From assembly GCF_004216955.1 (NCBI RefSeq), contig NZ_SGXL01000002.1:1-64000 (forward strand): DNA of 64,000 bases, read 5' to 3'. The DNA is from Fictibacillus sp. BK138. Lineage in GTDB: Bacteria > Bacillota > Bacilli > Bacillales > Fictibacillaceae. Position numbers and translations under genes: made by a program. Each line of letters begins with the position of its first letter. Position 1 is the stretch's first letter. Positions 35,480 to 43,761 of the stretch are shown piece by piece. Under the pieces are notes generated by a model. The model did no database searches, had not been told where the DNA came from, and saw nothing but the letters and a program-made list of their open reading frames with translations.

Positions 35480-35681
35480 CGGATTTCGATTAATCCGGTC
35501 TAACTAAAAAGTGCTCTATAGAACACCAAAATTATTTTCATAAATTAAATATTGAGCAAGGGAAGGCAATTGGTGCGCCACCAGCTATGACTGGTCCTAG
35601 TGGGTTCGATTCCCACCCCGAATTAATTTTTATTCTTAATTCGAGGGTGGGGGATAATTCTGCCCTCTAGGAGGGATTAAA
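35480..35681 (+). ncRNA. tRNA-like structured leader of the GNAT gene (candidate cis-regulatory RNA)
   Basis: An upstream hairpin (CGGATT/AATCCG at about 35480-35497) is followed by three arms of tRNA shape. D-like arm 35565-35579 (GGC/GCC, nine-base loop containing GG), anticodon-like arm 35580-35595 (ACCAG/CTGGT, six-base loop), four-base variable region, and a perfect T arm 35600-35616 (GTGGG-TTCGATT-CCCAC). There is no acceptor stem and no CCA. The 3' T-arm strand can instead pair downstream (35612-35651, about 15 bp with one bulged A). CCCTC (35663-35667) can pair either with the SD GAGGG (35671-35675) or with GAGGG 35643-35647. See findings. Confidence 0.55.
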
Positions 35682-36242
35682 TTGTTGAAAAAGCGTGATT
35701 TATCAGACAGTCATGTTCTTTACAATTTAATGGTGCACCCAGACGTCTTCCCTTTTGTACGTCAAAAAGCTGCTTCTTTTGAAGAATTCATGTTCTTAAC
35801 GAAGCAAACGATCGAGGAAGAAGACCAAGGAAAAATCATTTCCAGAACGATTTTGGATGAGTGGCATAATCCTATCGGCACCATTAATTTATTCGATGTC
35901 CAAGATGGCTACGGTTTTCTTGGAACATGGATCGGTCAGCCATACTTTGGCAAGGGTTATAATAACTTAGCGAAAGAAGCATTCTTTTCTGAGTTATTTT
36001 TTGAAAAGGATATTCATACCGTGTTTATGAGAATCAGAAAGGTAAACATTCGCTCACAAAAAGCTGCTGAAAAAATTCCTTATGTGACACTTGCAAATGA
36101 GACACGCAAGGATATTTACGATCAGCTCAATCAAGGCGAAGAAATTTATAATCTTTATCAGATTGAAAAAGATAACTATTTGATGCATCAGCTTCGTACT
36201 CAGCCTCTTGAAGTGGCAGAAGAGCAATTAAAGGAAGCTTAA
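35682..36242 (+). CDS. GNAT-family N-acetyltransferase
   Basis: A 186-aa acetyltransferase of the RimJ/RimL-like group. The acetyl-CoA loop is GTWIGQPYFGKGYNNLA (residues ~86-102), followed by MRIRKVNIRSQKAAEKI. The long C-terminal tail (~45 residues, acidic) is more than the fold needs. TTG 35682 lies 6 bases after AGGAGGG; a second TTG follows immediately. The substrate is unknown. Its translation may be controlled by the tRNA-like leader upstream. Confidence 0.85.
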   Translation: MLKKRDLSDSHVLYNLMVHPDVFPFVRQKAASFEEFMFLTKQTIEEEDQGKIISRTILDEWHNPIGTINLFDVQDGYGFLGTWIGQPYFGKGYNNLAKEAFFSELFFEKDIHTVFMRIRKVNIRSQKAAEKIPYVTLANETRKDIYDQLNQGEEIYNLYQIEKDNYLMHQLRTQPLEVAEEQLKEA

Positions 36243-36275
36243 TGCACGAAACAAGTTAATAAACGTTGCACATAC

Positions 36276-36311
36276 TAAGACCACCTTCATTTTTTGAGGG
36301 TGGTCTTTTTG
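36276..36311 (+). terminator. Terminator of the GNAT gene
   Basis: AAGACCACC/GGGTGGTCTT stem and T run. Confidence 0.88.
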
Positions 36312-36335
36312 ATTTGTGTGAATATCCTCTTTGCA

Positions 36336-36466
36336 AGTTGATTGGAGCGCAAGGTGCGAGACTCCTGCGGGACGAGCGGTCAGGTGGAGACTCCTAATGG
36401 CGCAAAGCGGCAGGAGGCTCACCGCACGCCCCGCGGAAAGCGAGCATTCTGGAGTGGAAATCAACA
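36336..36466 (+). repeat. Interspersed palindromic repeat, copy G
   Basis: Full copy closest to the apparent consensus (AGTTGATTGGAGCGCAAGG ... CGGAAAGCGAGCATTCTGG ... AATCAACA). Lies just after a terminator. Confidence 0.9.
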
Positions 36467-36516
36467 CCTTCAATAACTACAAAGGATTACATTTTTATTT
36501 TAAGGAGGTCTTTCTA

Positions 36517-36654
36517 ATGAAAAGCAGCAAACGAGAAGCAAAAGAGCGAAATAATGATTTAACTAAAACACAAGAAGTCACTTACAAGGAAGAATTAAAA
36601 TCTGCAGAATCTGTTGCAGAAACGAAAGAAATGACGAATGAAGACTATTCGTAA
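36517..36654 (+). CDS. yfhE: YfhE-family small protein
   Basis: A 45-aa charged protein with LTKTQEVTYKEELKSAE, the core of the YfhE family, preceded by a lysine/arginine-rich start. TAAGGAGG lies 8-9 bases before ATG 36517. It is next to the yfhD-like gene, as in B. subtilis. Function unknown; too short for common gene callers. Confidence 0.78.
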   Translation: MKSSKREAKERNNDLTKTQEVTYKEELKSAESVAETKEMTNEDYS

Positions 36655-36773
36655 GTGGTGAATTCTTCCTGTATTAGATTTTACGATTCTGCACATTCTA
36701 AGTTCGAGGACAAGTTCCTCACAAGCTTTTGATTTACGTTTCAAACATTGTATATCTTTAAGGAGGTATTTTT

Positions 36774-36938
36774 GTGGAAAAACGTAACCGAAAGTCCCCA
36801 TCGCACAACAAAGCTAATGCTTCACAAGCCAAAGGACTTGACGTCGAGTACTCAAGTGAATTGGCAGATCAAAACGATCTTGAAGCGCAAGCTCGTGCAC
36901 AAGCCGCTGACCGACGCCAGAACAAGGGCCGTCGCTAA
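36774..36938 (+). CDS. yfhD: YfhD-family small protein
   Basis: A 54-aa protein: a basic N terminus, then DVEYSSELADQNDLEAQAR and AADRRQNKGRR, the YfhD signature. GTG 36774 follows AAGGAGG by 8 bases. A CATTGTA sequence at 36746-36752 resembles a sigma-G -10 box, but no matching -35 is seen. Function unknown. Confidence 0.85.
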   Translation: MEKRNRKSPSHNKANASQAKGLDVEYSSELADQNDLEAQARAQAADRRQNKGRR

Positions 36939-36941
36939 GTG

Positions 36942-36975
36942 CAAAAAGACCTGCTGGGATAGCAGGTCTTTTTTT
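36942..36975 (+). terminator. Terminator of yfhD
   Basis: AAAGACCTGCT-GGGAT-AGCAGGTCTTT followed by T run. Confidence 0.9.
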
Positions 36976-37005
36976 GATATAAGAAAATTCCAAAAGTGCA
37001 TAACT

Positions 37006-37133
37006 TGTGGATAAAGTTATCAACAACTATGTGCATATTGTGAATAACTTAATTAACTATATAAATGATTGTGTGCAATTCTGTGCAAAAATTGTGTATT
37101 ATACACAGTTTCTGTGGAAAACCATGTGGATAG
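37006..37133. promoter_or_regulatory. DnaA-box cluster
   Basis: Six DnaA-box-like 9-mers in 128 bp. Exact matches to TTATMCACA: 37006-37014 (TGTGGATAA, reverse) and 37099-37107 (TTATACACA). One mismatch: 37017-37025 (TTATCAACA), 37039-37047 (TGTGAATAA), 37113-37121 (TGTGGAAAA) and 37125-37133 (TGTGGATAG). The rest is AT-rich and gene-free, between the yfhD terminator and the end of maa. No dnaA or dnaN gene is nearby, so this is not oriC. Confidence 0.65.
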
Positions 37134-37166
37134 TGTGTATATATCAGAATTTTTGAAGCAATAAAT

Positions 37167-37730
37167 TTATTTTACTGAAAGTACTTTTATTATTTTTGCT
37201 GGGTTTCCACCTACTACTGCATTATCTGGTACATCTTTTGTGACAACTGCTCCTGATGCGATAACTGCATTATTGCCGATTTTCACACCTGGATTAATAA
37301 TGGAACTGCCTCCAAGCCACACATTGTTCCCAATATGAACAGGCTTACCATATTCCTTACCTGAGTTCCGTTCATGGGGATCTAACGGATGTGTTGCCGT
37401 ATAGATATGAACTCCCGGAGCAAGCATGCAGTTATCTCCAATACGTACTTCACAAACATCTAAGATTGTACAATCAAAGTTTGCATAGAAGTTTTCCCCA
37501 ACATGTATGTTGTATCCGTAATCACATCTGAAGTTAGGTTCTATACCAATGTTTTCCCCCGTTGAGCCAAATAGTTCTTTAATCAGCTCGCTCCTCTTTT
37601 CGGTCTCGTTCTCGAGAGTTGCATTATACAATCTCGTTAACCTTCTGGCCTCTATGCGCTCTTTCTCTAATTGTGGATCATTTGGCCGATACATGTCACC
37701 GTTAATCATCTTTTCTTTTTCTGAAGTCAT
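37167..37730 (-). CDS. maa: Maltose O-acetyltransferase (LbH acyltransferase)
   Basis: A 187-aa left-handed beta-helix acetyltransferase. It has the N-terminal Mac domain ([20 protein letters not shown]), then hexapeptide repeats ([28 protein letters not shown] with the catalytic histidine, [34 protein letters not shown]) and the GNPAKIIK end. GGAGGAGG precedes ATG 37730. It transfers acetyl from acetyl-CoA to maltose or other sugars; the precise acceptor here is not proven. Confidence 0.9.
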   Translation of the reverse strand: MTSEKEKMINGDMYRPNDPQLEKERIEARRLTRLYNATLENETEKRSELIKELFGSTGENIGIEPNFRCDYGYNIHVGENFYANFDCTILDVCEVRIGDNCMLAPGVHIYTATHPLDPHERNSGKEYGKPVHIGNNVWLGGSSIINPGVKIGNNAVIASGAVVTKDVPDNAVVGGNPAKIIKVLSVK

Positions 37731-37761
37731 AAAAAAGCCTCCTCCCCATGCTATCCTGGTA

Positions 37762-39150
37762 TCATTCTAAGACCAACGTACAAACAGCTTCTACTTGCGC
37801 GGTTTGCGGAAACATATCCACAGGCGTTATATTCTCTATTTTAAATCCTTTACTTATCAACATGTGGACATCTTTGGCTAAAGTTGATGGGTTACATGAA
37901 ACATAGACCATCCGTTTAGGTTTGATTTTCGCAACTGTTTCAAGAAAGGCTTGGTCACAGCCTGTTCTAGGCGGATCTACAACGATTATGTCAGGATGCC
38001 AGCCTTCTTTTAGCCATTTAGGGAGCAGCTTTTCAGCTTTTCCCGTTTCATACTTGGCGTTCGTAATTCCATGTTTCTCAGCATTTTTTCTTGCATCTTC
38101 AATTGATTCTTTAATAATATCCATACCTCGTACTTCTTTTACCCCATCAGACAGCCACATTCCAATGGTTCCGGAACCGCAATAAGCGTCTACAAGCTTT
38201 TCTTTACCTGTCAGGTTAGCCTGCCTTTTTACTTCATCATACAGTTTAACCGTCTGCTGCGGATTCAATTGAAAAAACGCACGTGCAGACAGTTCGAAGC
38301 TAAGATCACCTAAATGCTCTGTTATCGTATCTTTCCCGTATACACCCTCTGTTTGATCACCAAAAATTAATGATGTTTTTTCTTCATTAACATTTTGAAC
38401 AAACGAAGTTACTTGCGGAAGACGTTTTTTGACTTCTGCTATGAAAAGTTCTTTTTTAGGAAAGGCTTCTGTAGCTGTAACAAGAACAAGTTGTATTTGA
38501 TCGGTACGAAAAGCAGTACGAACCACAATTGTCCTAATGCTCCCAGTACGTTTTCTTTCGTTATAAACAGGAAGGTTAAGATCGCGGATGATCTGTTTAA
38601 CCTTGTTCGTTACGATATTCGTATCTTCGTGCTGAACCAGGCAGTGATCAATATTGATCAGTTTATGAGAATTGCTGCTGTACAAGCCAGCGATGACTGT
38701 ATCATTTATCTTGCCTACTTGAAACTGACTCTTGTTTCTGTAATACCATGGTTCTTTCATTCCAATCGTTTTCTCGAGAGGAAGTTTGTCCTTAGAAATT
38801 TTTGTGTAACGTTCAAACGCCTGAGCCACGATATCTCTTTTTTCTTTTAACTGGGAAGGATAGGACAAATGCTGAAGCTGACAGCCTCCGCACTCCTCGT
38901 AAATCGGGCATGGCGGAGTTGTCCGGTTTTTTGACTTCTTTTTAATCTTTTTAATTTTGCCCTCAGCTCTGTTCGGGAACACTTTTGTAACTTCCACCTG
39001 AATTTCTTCACCAGGAAGAGCACCAGGAACAAATACCACCTGGCGTTTATAAAATCCGATTCCTTCTCCATTAATACCTAGTCGTTTAATCGATAGCGGA
39101 AACGTTTGGCCGGTTTTCATGATTGGATTAACTTGCTTTGTATTCTTCAA
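37762..39150 (-). CDS. rlmD: 23S rRNA (uracil-C5)-methyltransferase, RlmD/RlmCD family
   Basis: A 462-aa SAM-dependent enzyme. It has an N-terminal TRAM domain (about 10-70), 4Fe-4S cysteines in [11 protein letters not shown] (residues ~81-91) with a fourth cysteine downstream, SAM motif [13 protein letters not shown], and the catalytic VDPPRTGCD and [12 protein letters not shown] motifs. It makes 5-methyluridine in 23S rRNA; whether one or two sites cannot be read. TTG 39150 is the likely start (GAGTG upstream); ATG at codon 11 has no site. The proximity to pdaA recalls yfjO-yfjS in B. subtilis. Confidence 0.88.
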   Translation of the reverse strand: MKNTKQVNPIMKTGQTFPLSIKRLGINGEGIGFYKRQVVFVPGALPGEEIQVEVTKVFPNRAEGKIKKIKKKSKNRTTPPCPIYEECGGCQLQHLSYPSQLKEKRDIVAQAFERYTKISKDKLPLEKTIGMKEPWYYRNKSQFQVGKINDTVIAGLYSSNSHKLINIDHCLVQHEDTNIVTNKVKQIIRDLNLPVYNERKRTGSIRTIVVRTAFRTDQIQLVLVTATEAFPKKELFIAEVKKRLPQVTSFVQNVNEEKTSLIFGDQTEGVYGKDTITEHLGDLSFELSARAFFQLNPQQTVKLYDEVKRQANLTGKEKLVDAYCGSGTIGMWLSDGVKEVRGMDIIKESIEDARKNAEKHGITNAKYETGKAEKLLPKWLKEGWHPDIIVVDPPRTGCDQAFLETVAKIKPKRMVYVSCNPSTLAKDVHMLISKGFKIENITPVDMFPQTAQVEAVCTLVLE

Positions 39151-39306
39151 ATTTTTTCACTCTTTTCTTCGCTAAGAAGTTGCTTTTCTTATTGTAGACG
39201 AAACGAACCGCTTCTACCAACTTCATCACCGCATAAACAGACAATGAGATTTATTTGAAAAATCAAATATATCACTTTGTACCGATTGAATAGAGTAAAA
39301 CCCATG

Positions 39307-39410
39307 TATAATGTTTTTATCGAAAGCGCTTTTGTTAATAGCATTATTATTTTTTTGCATTTTTACGAAACCGCTTTCGTTATTGTTCTATTAACTAAAA
39401 GGAGGAAAAA
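39307..39410 (+). promoter_or_regulatory. Promoter, two cre-like palindromes and a ribosome site without a gene
   Basis: Plus strand -10 TATAAT (39307-39312), then AAAGCGCTTT inside CGAAAGCGCTTTTG (39321-39334), then ACGAAACCGCTTTCGT (39365-39380), both like CcpA cre sites with two or three mismatches, then AAAAGGAGG (39397-39405). No ATG, GTG or TTG lies at a usable distance after the SD and no reading frame follows before the pdaA terminator. This looks like the start of a lost sugar-regulated gene. Confidence 0.55.
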
Positions 39411-39457
39411 ATCGTCTGCAGAGTTTACAAAAACACCCTTTTAAGTGTCTTTTTTCA

Positions 39458-39491
39458 TAAAAAAAGCGCCCTTGTATCATACAAAGGCACT
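39458..39491 (-). terminator. Terminator of pdaA
   Basis: Minus strand GTGCCTTTGTA-TGA-TACAAGGGCGC with two G-U pairs, then TTTTTTT. Confidence 0.85.
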
Positions 39492-39493
39492 GT

Positions 39494-40306
39494 TTAAGGA
39501 TTAAATAATAAGGGAGGTGCAGACTTTTTCAGTTGTAAGTCATCAAGGCTTTTGAAAGTATATCCTCTCTTTTGAAGAGCTTCTATCGTTTTCTCCAATG
39601 CATCCGCGTTGTCTTTTGAAACGGTATGCAATAGAAGAATGCTGCCTGGATGGATCTGTTTCATGATCTGGTTGTAGGAATACTCCCAACCACGCTGTTT
39701 GTTGGTTTCCCAATCGAGAAATGCAAGTGACCAAAACACATGTGTGTAGCCTTCTTTTTTTGCAAGCATAATCGTTCTTTCGCTAAAAACACCTCTTGGC
39801 GGACGCAGATAGTGCATATCTGTTCTACCGGTGAGTTCTGTATATCTCAGCTTCACTTTTTCTAATTCATTTTTTAATCGCGAATCAGAAACCTGTGTTA
39901 AATCTGGATGATGATAGGAATGATTACCTACTATATGCCCTTCTTCAGCCATTCTTTTTATTAGGTGAGGGTGAGTTTTCATAAATTGTCCGGTTACAAA
40001 AAAGGCAGCAGGTACTTTTTTTCGTTTCAATACATCCAGCACATTATCTGTATATCCGTTTTCATACCCATTATCAAACGTTAAATAGATGTCTTTTTTG
40101 GTTGGATTTCCTAAAAAAAGACTGTCGTATCTTTTAATGAGTTCAAGATATCTCGAATCAGTAGTAGGTGGAGTTTCTTTCCCCTTTTTTTCAAAAAACC
40201 ACTCCAGCCTTTGATTCGATACACCTCGTTCGGCATAAATTACATGTGATTGGGTGAAAAATAAAATGGAAACCAAAATCAGGCACAGGAGCCGGTTGAT
40301 TTTCAT
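39494..40306 (-). CDS. pdaA: Polysaccharide deacetylase PdaA (spore cortex delta-lactam synthesis)
   Basis: A 270-aa secreted NodB-domain deacetylase. A signal peptide (residues 1-25, KINRLLCLILVSILFFTQSHVIYA) precedes the motifs: TFDNGYENGYT (PdaA-specific first motif, where the usual TFDDG aspartate is N), HSYHHPDLT (metal histidines), RPPRGVFSE, and LLLHTVSKDNADAL. It deacetylates N-acetylmuramic acid on the way to muramic-delta-lactam in spore cortex, needed for germination. ATG 40306 follows AAGGAGGAAG. Confidence 0.9.
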   Translation of the reverse strand: MKINRLLCLILVSILFFTQSHVIYAERGVSNQRLEWFFEKKGKETPPTTDSRYLELIKRYDSLFLGNPTKKDIYLTFDNGYENGYTDNVLDVLKRKKVPAAFFVTGQFMKTHPHLIKRMAEEGHIVGNHSYHHPDLTQVSDSRLKNELEKVKLRYTELTGRTDMHYLRPPRGVFSERTIMLAKKEGYTHVFWSLAFLDWETNKQRGWEYSYNQIMKQIHPGSILLLHTVSKDNADALEKTIEALQKRGYTFKSLDDLQLKKSAPPLLFNP

Positions 40307-40394
40307 AAGAACTTCCTCCTTCAAACGACAACCTATACCTTTATTGTGTTTTGATTAGCAGAAACCATGCTAGGGATATTAAGGAAACCCCGAT

Positions 40395-40525
40395 GATTCT
40401 CTAAAATCCAAATGGTTTAGCGGCGAATCTAAAAATTTTGGTGCTCAATCCAAAAGTTTTGAGCTTCAATCCAAAAATTCCACCTTCCAATCCAGAAGTT
40501 TTGGGCATTTATCCACGAGTCGACA
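40395..40525 (-). repeat. Degenerate 21-bp tandem array (about six units)
   Basis: ATCC/ATCT occurs at 40406, 40427, 40448, 40469, 40490 and 40511, a strict 21-bp period. Read on the minus strand it begins CTCGTGGATAA and contains AGGTGGAATTTTTGGATT, both shared with the array at 16148-16247. It lies between the fumarase terminator and pdaA, in the direction of transcription. Confidence 0.8.
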
Positions 40526-40576
40526 ATCCCGGAAATATATTGACCTTCTACCCTCTACACCACAGCCCTTTACAAA

Positions 40577-40614
40577 CAAAAAACCACAGTTCATTCACTG
40601 AACTGCGGCTTTAA
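40577..40614 (-). terminator. Terminator of fumA
   Basis: Minus strand AGCCGCAGTTCA-GTGAA-TGAACTGTGGTT followed by TTTTTG. Confidence 0.88.
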
Positions 40615-40623
40615 TTACAATAT

Positions 40624-42171
40624 TTATTTAAAAACCGGATCTTTAAACTGCTCCAGCTTTTGTAAGGATGATTTCTCAACATGCTCATGCAGGCTGTTTC
40701 CGTGGGAATCCATTGTTACGACAGCTGTAAAGCCATTAACACGGATATGCCACATCGCTTCAGGAATACCGAATTCCATCAGATCAACACCTTCAACCTT
40801 TTCCATACATTCCGCATAATACTGTGCGGCACCGCCGATCGCGTTCAAGTAAACACCGCCATGCTCTTTAAGAGCAGCTAGTGTTTTTGGCCCCATGCCG
40901 CCTTTACCGATGACTGCACGGATGCCAAATTTCTTCATGATGTCGCCTTGATAAGGCTCCTCACGAATACTCGTCGTTGGTCCTGCAGCTTTTACTACCC
41001 AGTTCCCATCAGCATCCTTTGCCATAACAGGTCCGCAGTGATAGATGATCTGACCATTTAAGTCGATCGGAGCAGGGTTATCCATAAGATGCTTATGAAT
41101 TGCATCGCGTCCGGTATGCATCATGCCGTTGATCGTAACAACATCTCCGACCTTCAACTCACGGATCTGCTCTTCTGTAATGGGAGCTTCTAACGTAATG
41201 CTTCTTGTTTTCTCTTCTTGATGCTCTAGAGCTGCAGCTGCTTCCTCATCTGCTTTTGCAAAATCGATCTCTTCGCCTTCTTGATACAGCCATTCTTGGA
41301 TTTCTCCTGTATCAGCGTTCAGCTTTACCCCTAAACGGCGATAGGCCCAGCAGTTGTAAGCAACAGATACGAAAAAGCTAGCCGGGATACGGTTAATAAC
41401 GCCGATTTTACAGCCTAACAGCGTCGTTTCTCCGCCAAATCCCATCGTTCCGATTCCGAGCTTGTTTGCGTTGTCCATCACATACTCTTCAAGCTTGCGA
41501 AGGTTTTCATTCGGGTTAACATCGTCAACTGAACGGAACAGCATTTCCTTTGCCAGTTCATATCCAGAAGTACGGTCTCCTCCGATTCCAACACCAATAA
41601 AACCAGCACTGCACCCTTGTCCTTGTGCTTGATATACAGAGTGCATGATGCATTTGCGGATGCCATCCAAGTCACGTCCTGCACGTCCTAATCCTTCTAA
41701 TTCAGCAGGCAGGCTGTACTGGATATTTTTATTTTCACAGCCTCCGCCTTTTAGGATAAGGCGAGCATCGATATAATCTTCTTCCCATTGTTCAAACTTG
41801 ATAACAGGAGTTCCGTCACCAAGGTTGTCACCGCTGTTATCTCCAGTGATGGAATCAACAGAGTTCGGGCGAAGCTTCGTGTCCTTTGTGGCATCAGCAA
41901 TAGCTTGACGGATGGCTTTTTTCATCTTAATCTGGTTCGCGCCTACAGGGACTTTAATTTTAAACGTAGGCAACCCTGTATCCTGGCAGATCGGTGATAC
42001 ATTCTCGTCTGCTTTTAAAATATTATCTGTAATCGTATCTAAAGACATAGCTGCCCGAGTTCCTGCATTCTCTTTAAGTTTGGCTGCAAGAATGGCACGG
42101 CGAACGTCTTTTGGCAATTTGGTTGATGTTTCTACAATCAGTTTATACATACTTTCCTGAAATTTTTCCAT
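40624..42171 (-). CDS. fumA: Class I (iron-sulfur) fumarate hydratase
   Basis: A 515-aa TCA-cycle enzyme that interconverts fumarate and malate with a 4Fe-4S cluster. The N-terminal alpha domain has ICQDTGLP with the first cluster cysteine, GQGCSAGFIGVGIGGDR and TLLGCKIG with the others. The C-terminal beta domain has VVTINGMMHTGRDAIHK and GPTTSIREEPYQ, with AVIGKGGMG. It is full length for the single-chain type. It may accompany or replace the oxygen-stable class II FumC. Its cluster is sensitive to oxidation, relevant in a region with PerR-type genes. GGAGAG precedes ATG 42171. Confidence 0.93.
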   Translation of the reverse strand: MEKFQESMYKLIVETSTKLPKDVRRAILAAKLKENAGTRAAMSLDTITDNILKADENVSPICQDTGLPTFKIKVPVGANQIKMKKAIRQAIADATKDTKLRPNSVDSITGDNSGDNLGDGTPVIKFEQWEEDYIDARLILKGGGCENKNIQYSLPAELEGLGRAGRDLDGIRKCIMHSVYQAQGQGCSAGFIGVGIGGDRTSGYELAKEMLFRSVDDVNPNENLRKLEEYVMDNANKLGIGTMGFGGETTLLGCKIGVINRIPASFFVSVAYNCWAYRRLGVKLNADTGEIQEWLYQEGEEIDFAKADEEAAAALEHQEEKTRSITLEAPITEEQIRELKVGDVVTINGMMHTGRDAIHKHLMDNPAPIDLNGQIIYHCGPVMAKDADGNWVVKAAGPTTSIREEPYQGDIMKKFGIRAVIGKGGMGPKTLAALKEHGGVYLNAIGGAAQYYAECMEKVEGVDLMEFGIPEAMWHIRVNGFTAVVTMDSHGNSLHEHVEKSSLQKLEQFKDPVFK

Positions 42172-42238
42172 CTCTCCACTACCCCTTTATGACTTGGCTT
42201 TTTGTAAGCGTAATCACTATTAATGCTTCTATTATAAC

Positions 42239-42273
42239 AAAAAAATCCGTTCCTTTAATAAAGAAACGGATTC
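42239..42273 (-). terminator. Terminator of the SE1561-type gene
   Basis: Minus strand AATCCGTTTC/GGAACGGATT stem then TTTTTTTG. Confidence 0.88.
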
Positions 42274-42278
42274 CAAAC

Positions 42279-42470
42279 TTATTTTTCTTCCCAATCGTAA
42301 CGAAATTGCTTACACTTCTCTTCAAGATCGTCGAGCATTGAGATGATCTTATCGATCTCATCAATCCCGGCTGTTTCAGCATCTATAGAATCTAAAACAT
42401 CAACTAATAAATCAATACGATTTTTAATATATTCTTTTTGAGAGGATTTATCCTGAATAGAGTTACCCAT
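42279..42470 (-). CDS. SE1561-family small protein
   Basis: A 63-aa acidic, all-helical protein (KEYIKNRIDLLVDVLDSIDAE, then IDEIDKIISMLDDLEEKCKQF). It fits the short SE1561 family found in Firmicutes (recognised from memory). AAAGGAGAG precedes ATG 42470 and a terminator follows the stop. It is likely a small coiled-coil protein of unknown role. Confidence 0.75.
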   Translation of the reverse strand: MGNSIQDKSSQKEYIKNRIDLLVDVLDSIDAETAGIDEIDKIISMLDDLEEKCKQFRYDWEEK

Positions 42471-42624
42471 GTTGATCTCTCCTTTCCATCCATTCTACTT
42501 TAACAAGGCCAGACGCTTTTGCCAATATTAGATTAGGCTTTTCACACTTAAGTTTACCCTTTTTCTTTATCAATTGTTCAGTTAAGATAAGTATTGTCCA
42601 TTTTGGCATGAAGGAGATTTTATA

Positions 42625-43743
42625 ATGGTTACAAAAACAGCTTTAAAAGCGATAACCCCGGATTATGATCCATGGGAAGCTTATTTAGATATACACGATC
42701 ATCAAAAACTGCAGCTCTCCAATATTGAAATTACGACTACTACACTCTGCAACATGAGGTGTGCGCACTGTGCTGTCGGTTATACACTGCAAACAAAAGA
42801 CCCTGAACCACTTCCGCTGGATTTAGTCATAAAACGACTTGATGAGATTCCTCATTTAAGAGCCTTCAGTATTACCGGCGGTGAGCCTATGCTTTCGTTG
42901 AAATCTGTAAACAGCTATGTGGTCCCTCTTTTAAAGTACGCCAGAGAACGTGGTGCCCGTACACAGATCAACTCAAATTTAACGTTAGATTTAGCGCGCT
43001 ACGAAAAAATTATTCCATATTTAGATGTTCTCCATATCTCCCATAACTGGGGTACACTGGAGGAGTTTTCTGAGACTGGTTTTGCCATGATGGAAAAGAA
43101 GCCTTCACTAGCTCAAAGAGAAGCATATTTCTCACGGCTTATCGAAAACGCACGAGCTCTTACACAAGCAGGTGTTATGGTATCTGCTGAAACGATGCTT
43201 AATAAGAAGACAGTTCCTTACTTGGAAGACATACATAAACATATACTTGAGATGGGCTGTCAGCGACACGAAATACATCCGATGTACCCGAGTGACTTTG
43301 CAAGCACTTTGGAAACCATAAGTCTGGACGAAATGCGCAAAAGCATCCATAGACTCCTGGACATACGAGATAAAAAGACATGGATGCTGTTTGGAACCTT
43401 GCCTTTTTATGCGTGCTCCGACAACGAAGAAGACCTTAAATTGCTGAGAAGACTTCAGAACGAGAAAAATGTAACGGTTAGAAACGATCCTGATGGAAGA
43501 TCCCGTCTGAATATCAATCTTTTTGACGGCAATATTATCGTGACTGATTTCGGTGACGCTCCTCCGCTTGGGAATATTAAAGATACGAGCCTGCTTGAAG
43601 CCTATCAAATGTGGAACGATTCAAAGCTCGCAAAAGAACTTGGATGCCACTGCCCTGCTGTAAAATGCCTTGGGCCGAATGTTCTTGTTAAGCATTCTTA
43701 TTATCAAGATATTCACTTTTCCGATAGGACAGCAAAGCTTTAA
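42625..43743 (+). CDS. yfkAB: Radical SAM protein YfkAB
   Basis: A 372-aa radical SAM enzyme. The cluster motif C-x3-C-x2-C is CNMRCAHC (residues ~43-50), followed by ITGGEPMLS and the TIM barrel. The C-terminal CHCPAVKC gives the CxCxxxxC motif that defines the YfkAB family and probably holds an auxiliary site. AAGGAG precedes ATG 42625. The reaction is unknown. Confidence 0.9.
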   Translation: MVTKTALKAITPDYDPWEAYLDIHDHQKLQLSNIEITTTTLCNMRCAHCAVGYTLQTKDPEPLPLDLVIKRLDEIPHLRAFSITGGEPMLSLKSVNSYVVPLLKYARERGARTQINSNLTLDLARYEKIIPYLDVLHISHNWGTLEEFSETGFAMMEKKPSLAQREAYFSRLIENARALTQAGVMVSAETMLNKKTVPYLEDIHKHILEMGCQRHEIHPMYPSDFASTLETISLDEMRKSIHRLLDIRDKKTWMLFGTLPFYACSDNEEDLKLLRRLQNEKNVTVRNDPDGRSRLNINLFDGNIIVTDFGDAPPLGNIKDTSLLEAYQMWNDSKLAKELGCHCPAVKCLGPNVLVKHSYYQDIHFSDRTAKL

Positions 43744-43761
43744 AGCGGTAAAAAGTTATAA

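Noticed and set aside
35560-35625. Functional tRNA gene
   Set aside because: No acceptor stem can be formed, the anticodon-like loop has six bases, and there is no CCA. I call it tRNA-like only.
35612-35651. Intrinsic terminator
   Set aside because: The stem is strong but followed by GGGGATAATTC, not a T run.
37006-37133. Chromosomal origin oriC
   Set aside because: No dnaA, dnaN, rpmH or gidA neighbours and no long AT-rich unwinding region with the typical order; only the boxes are present.
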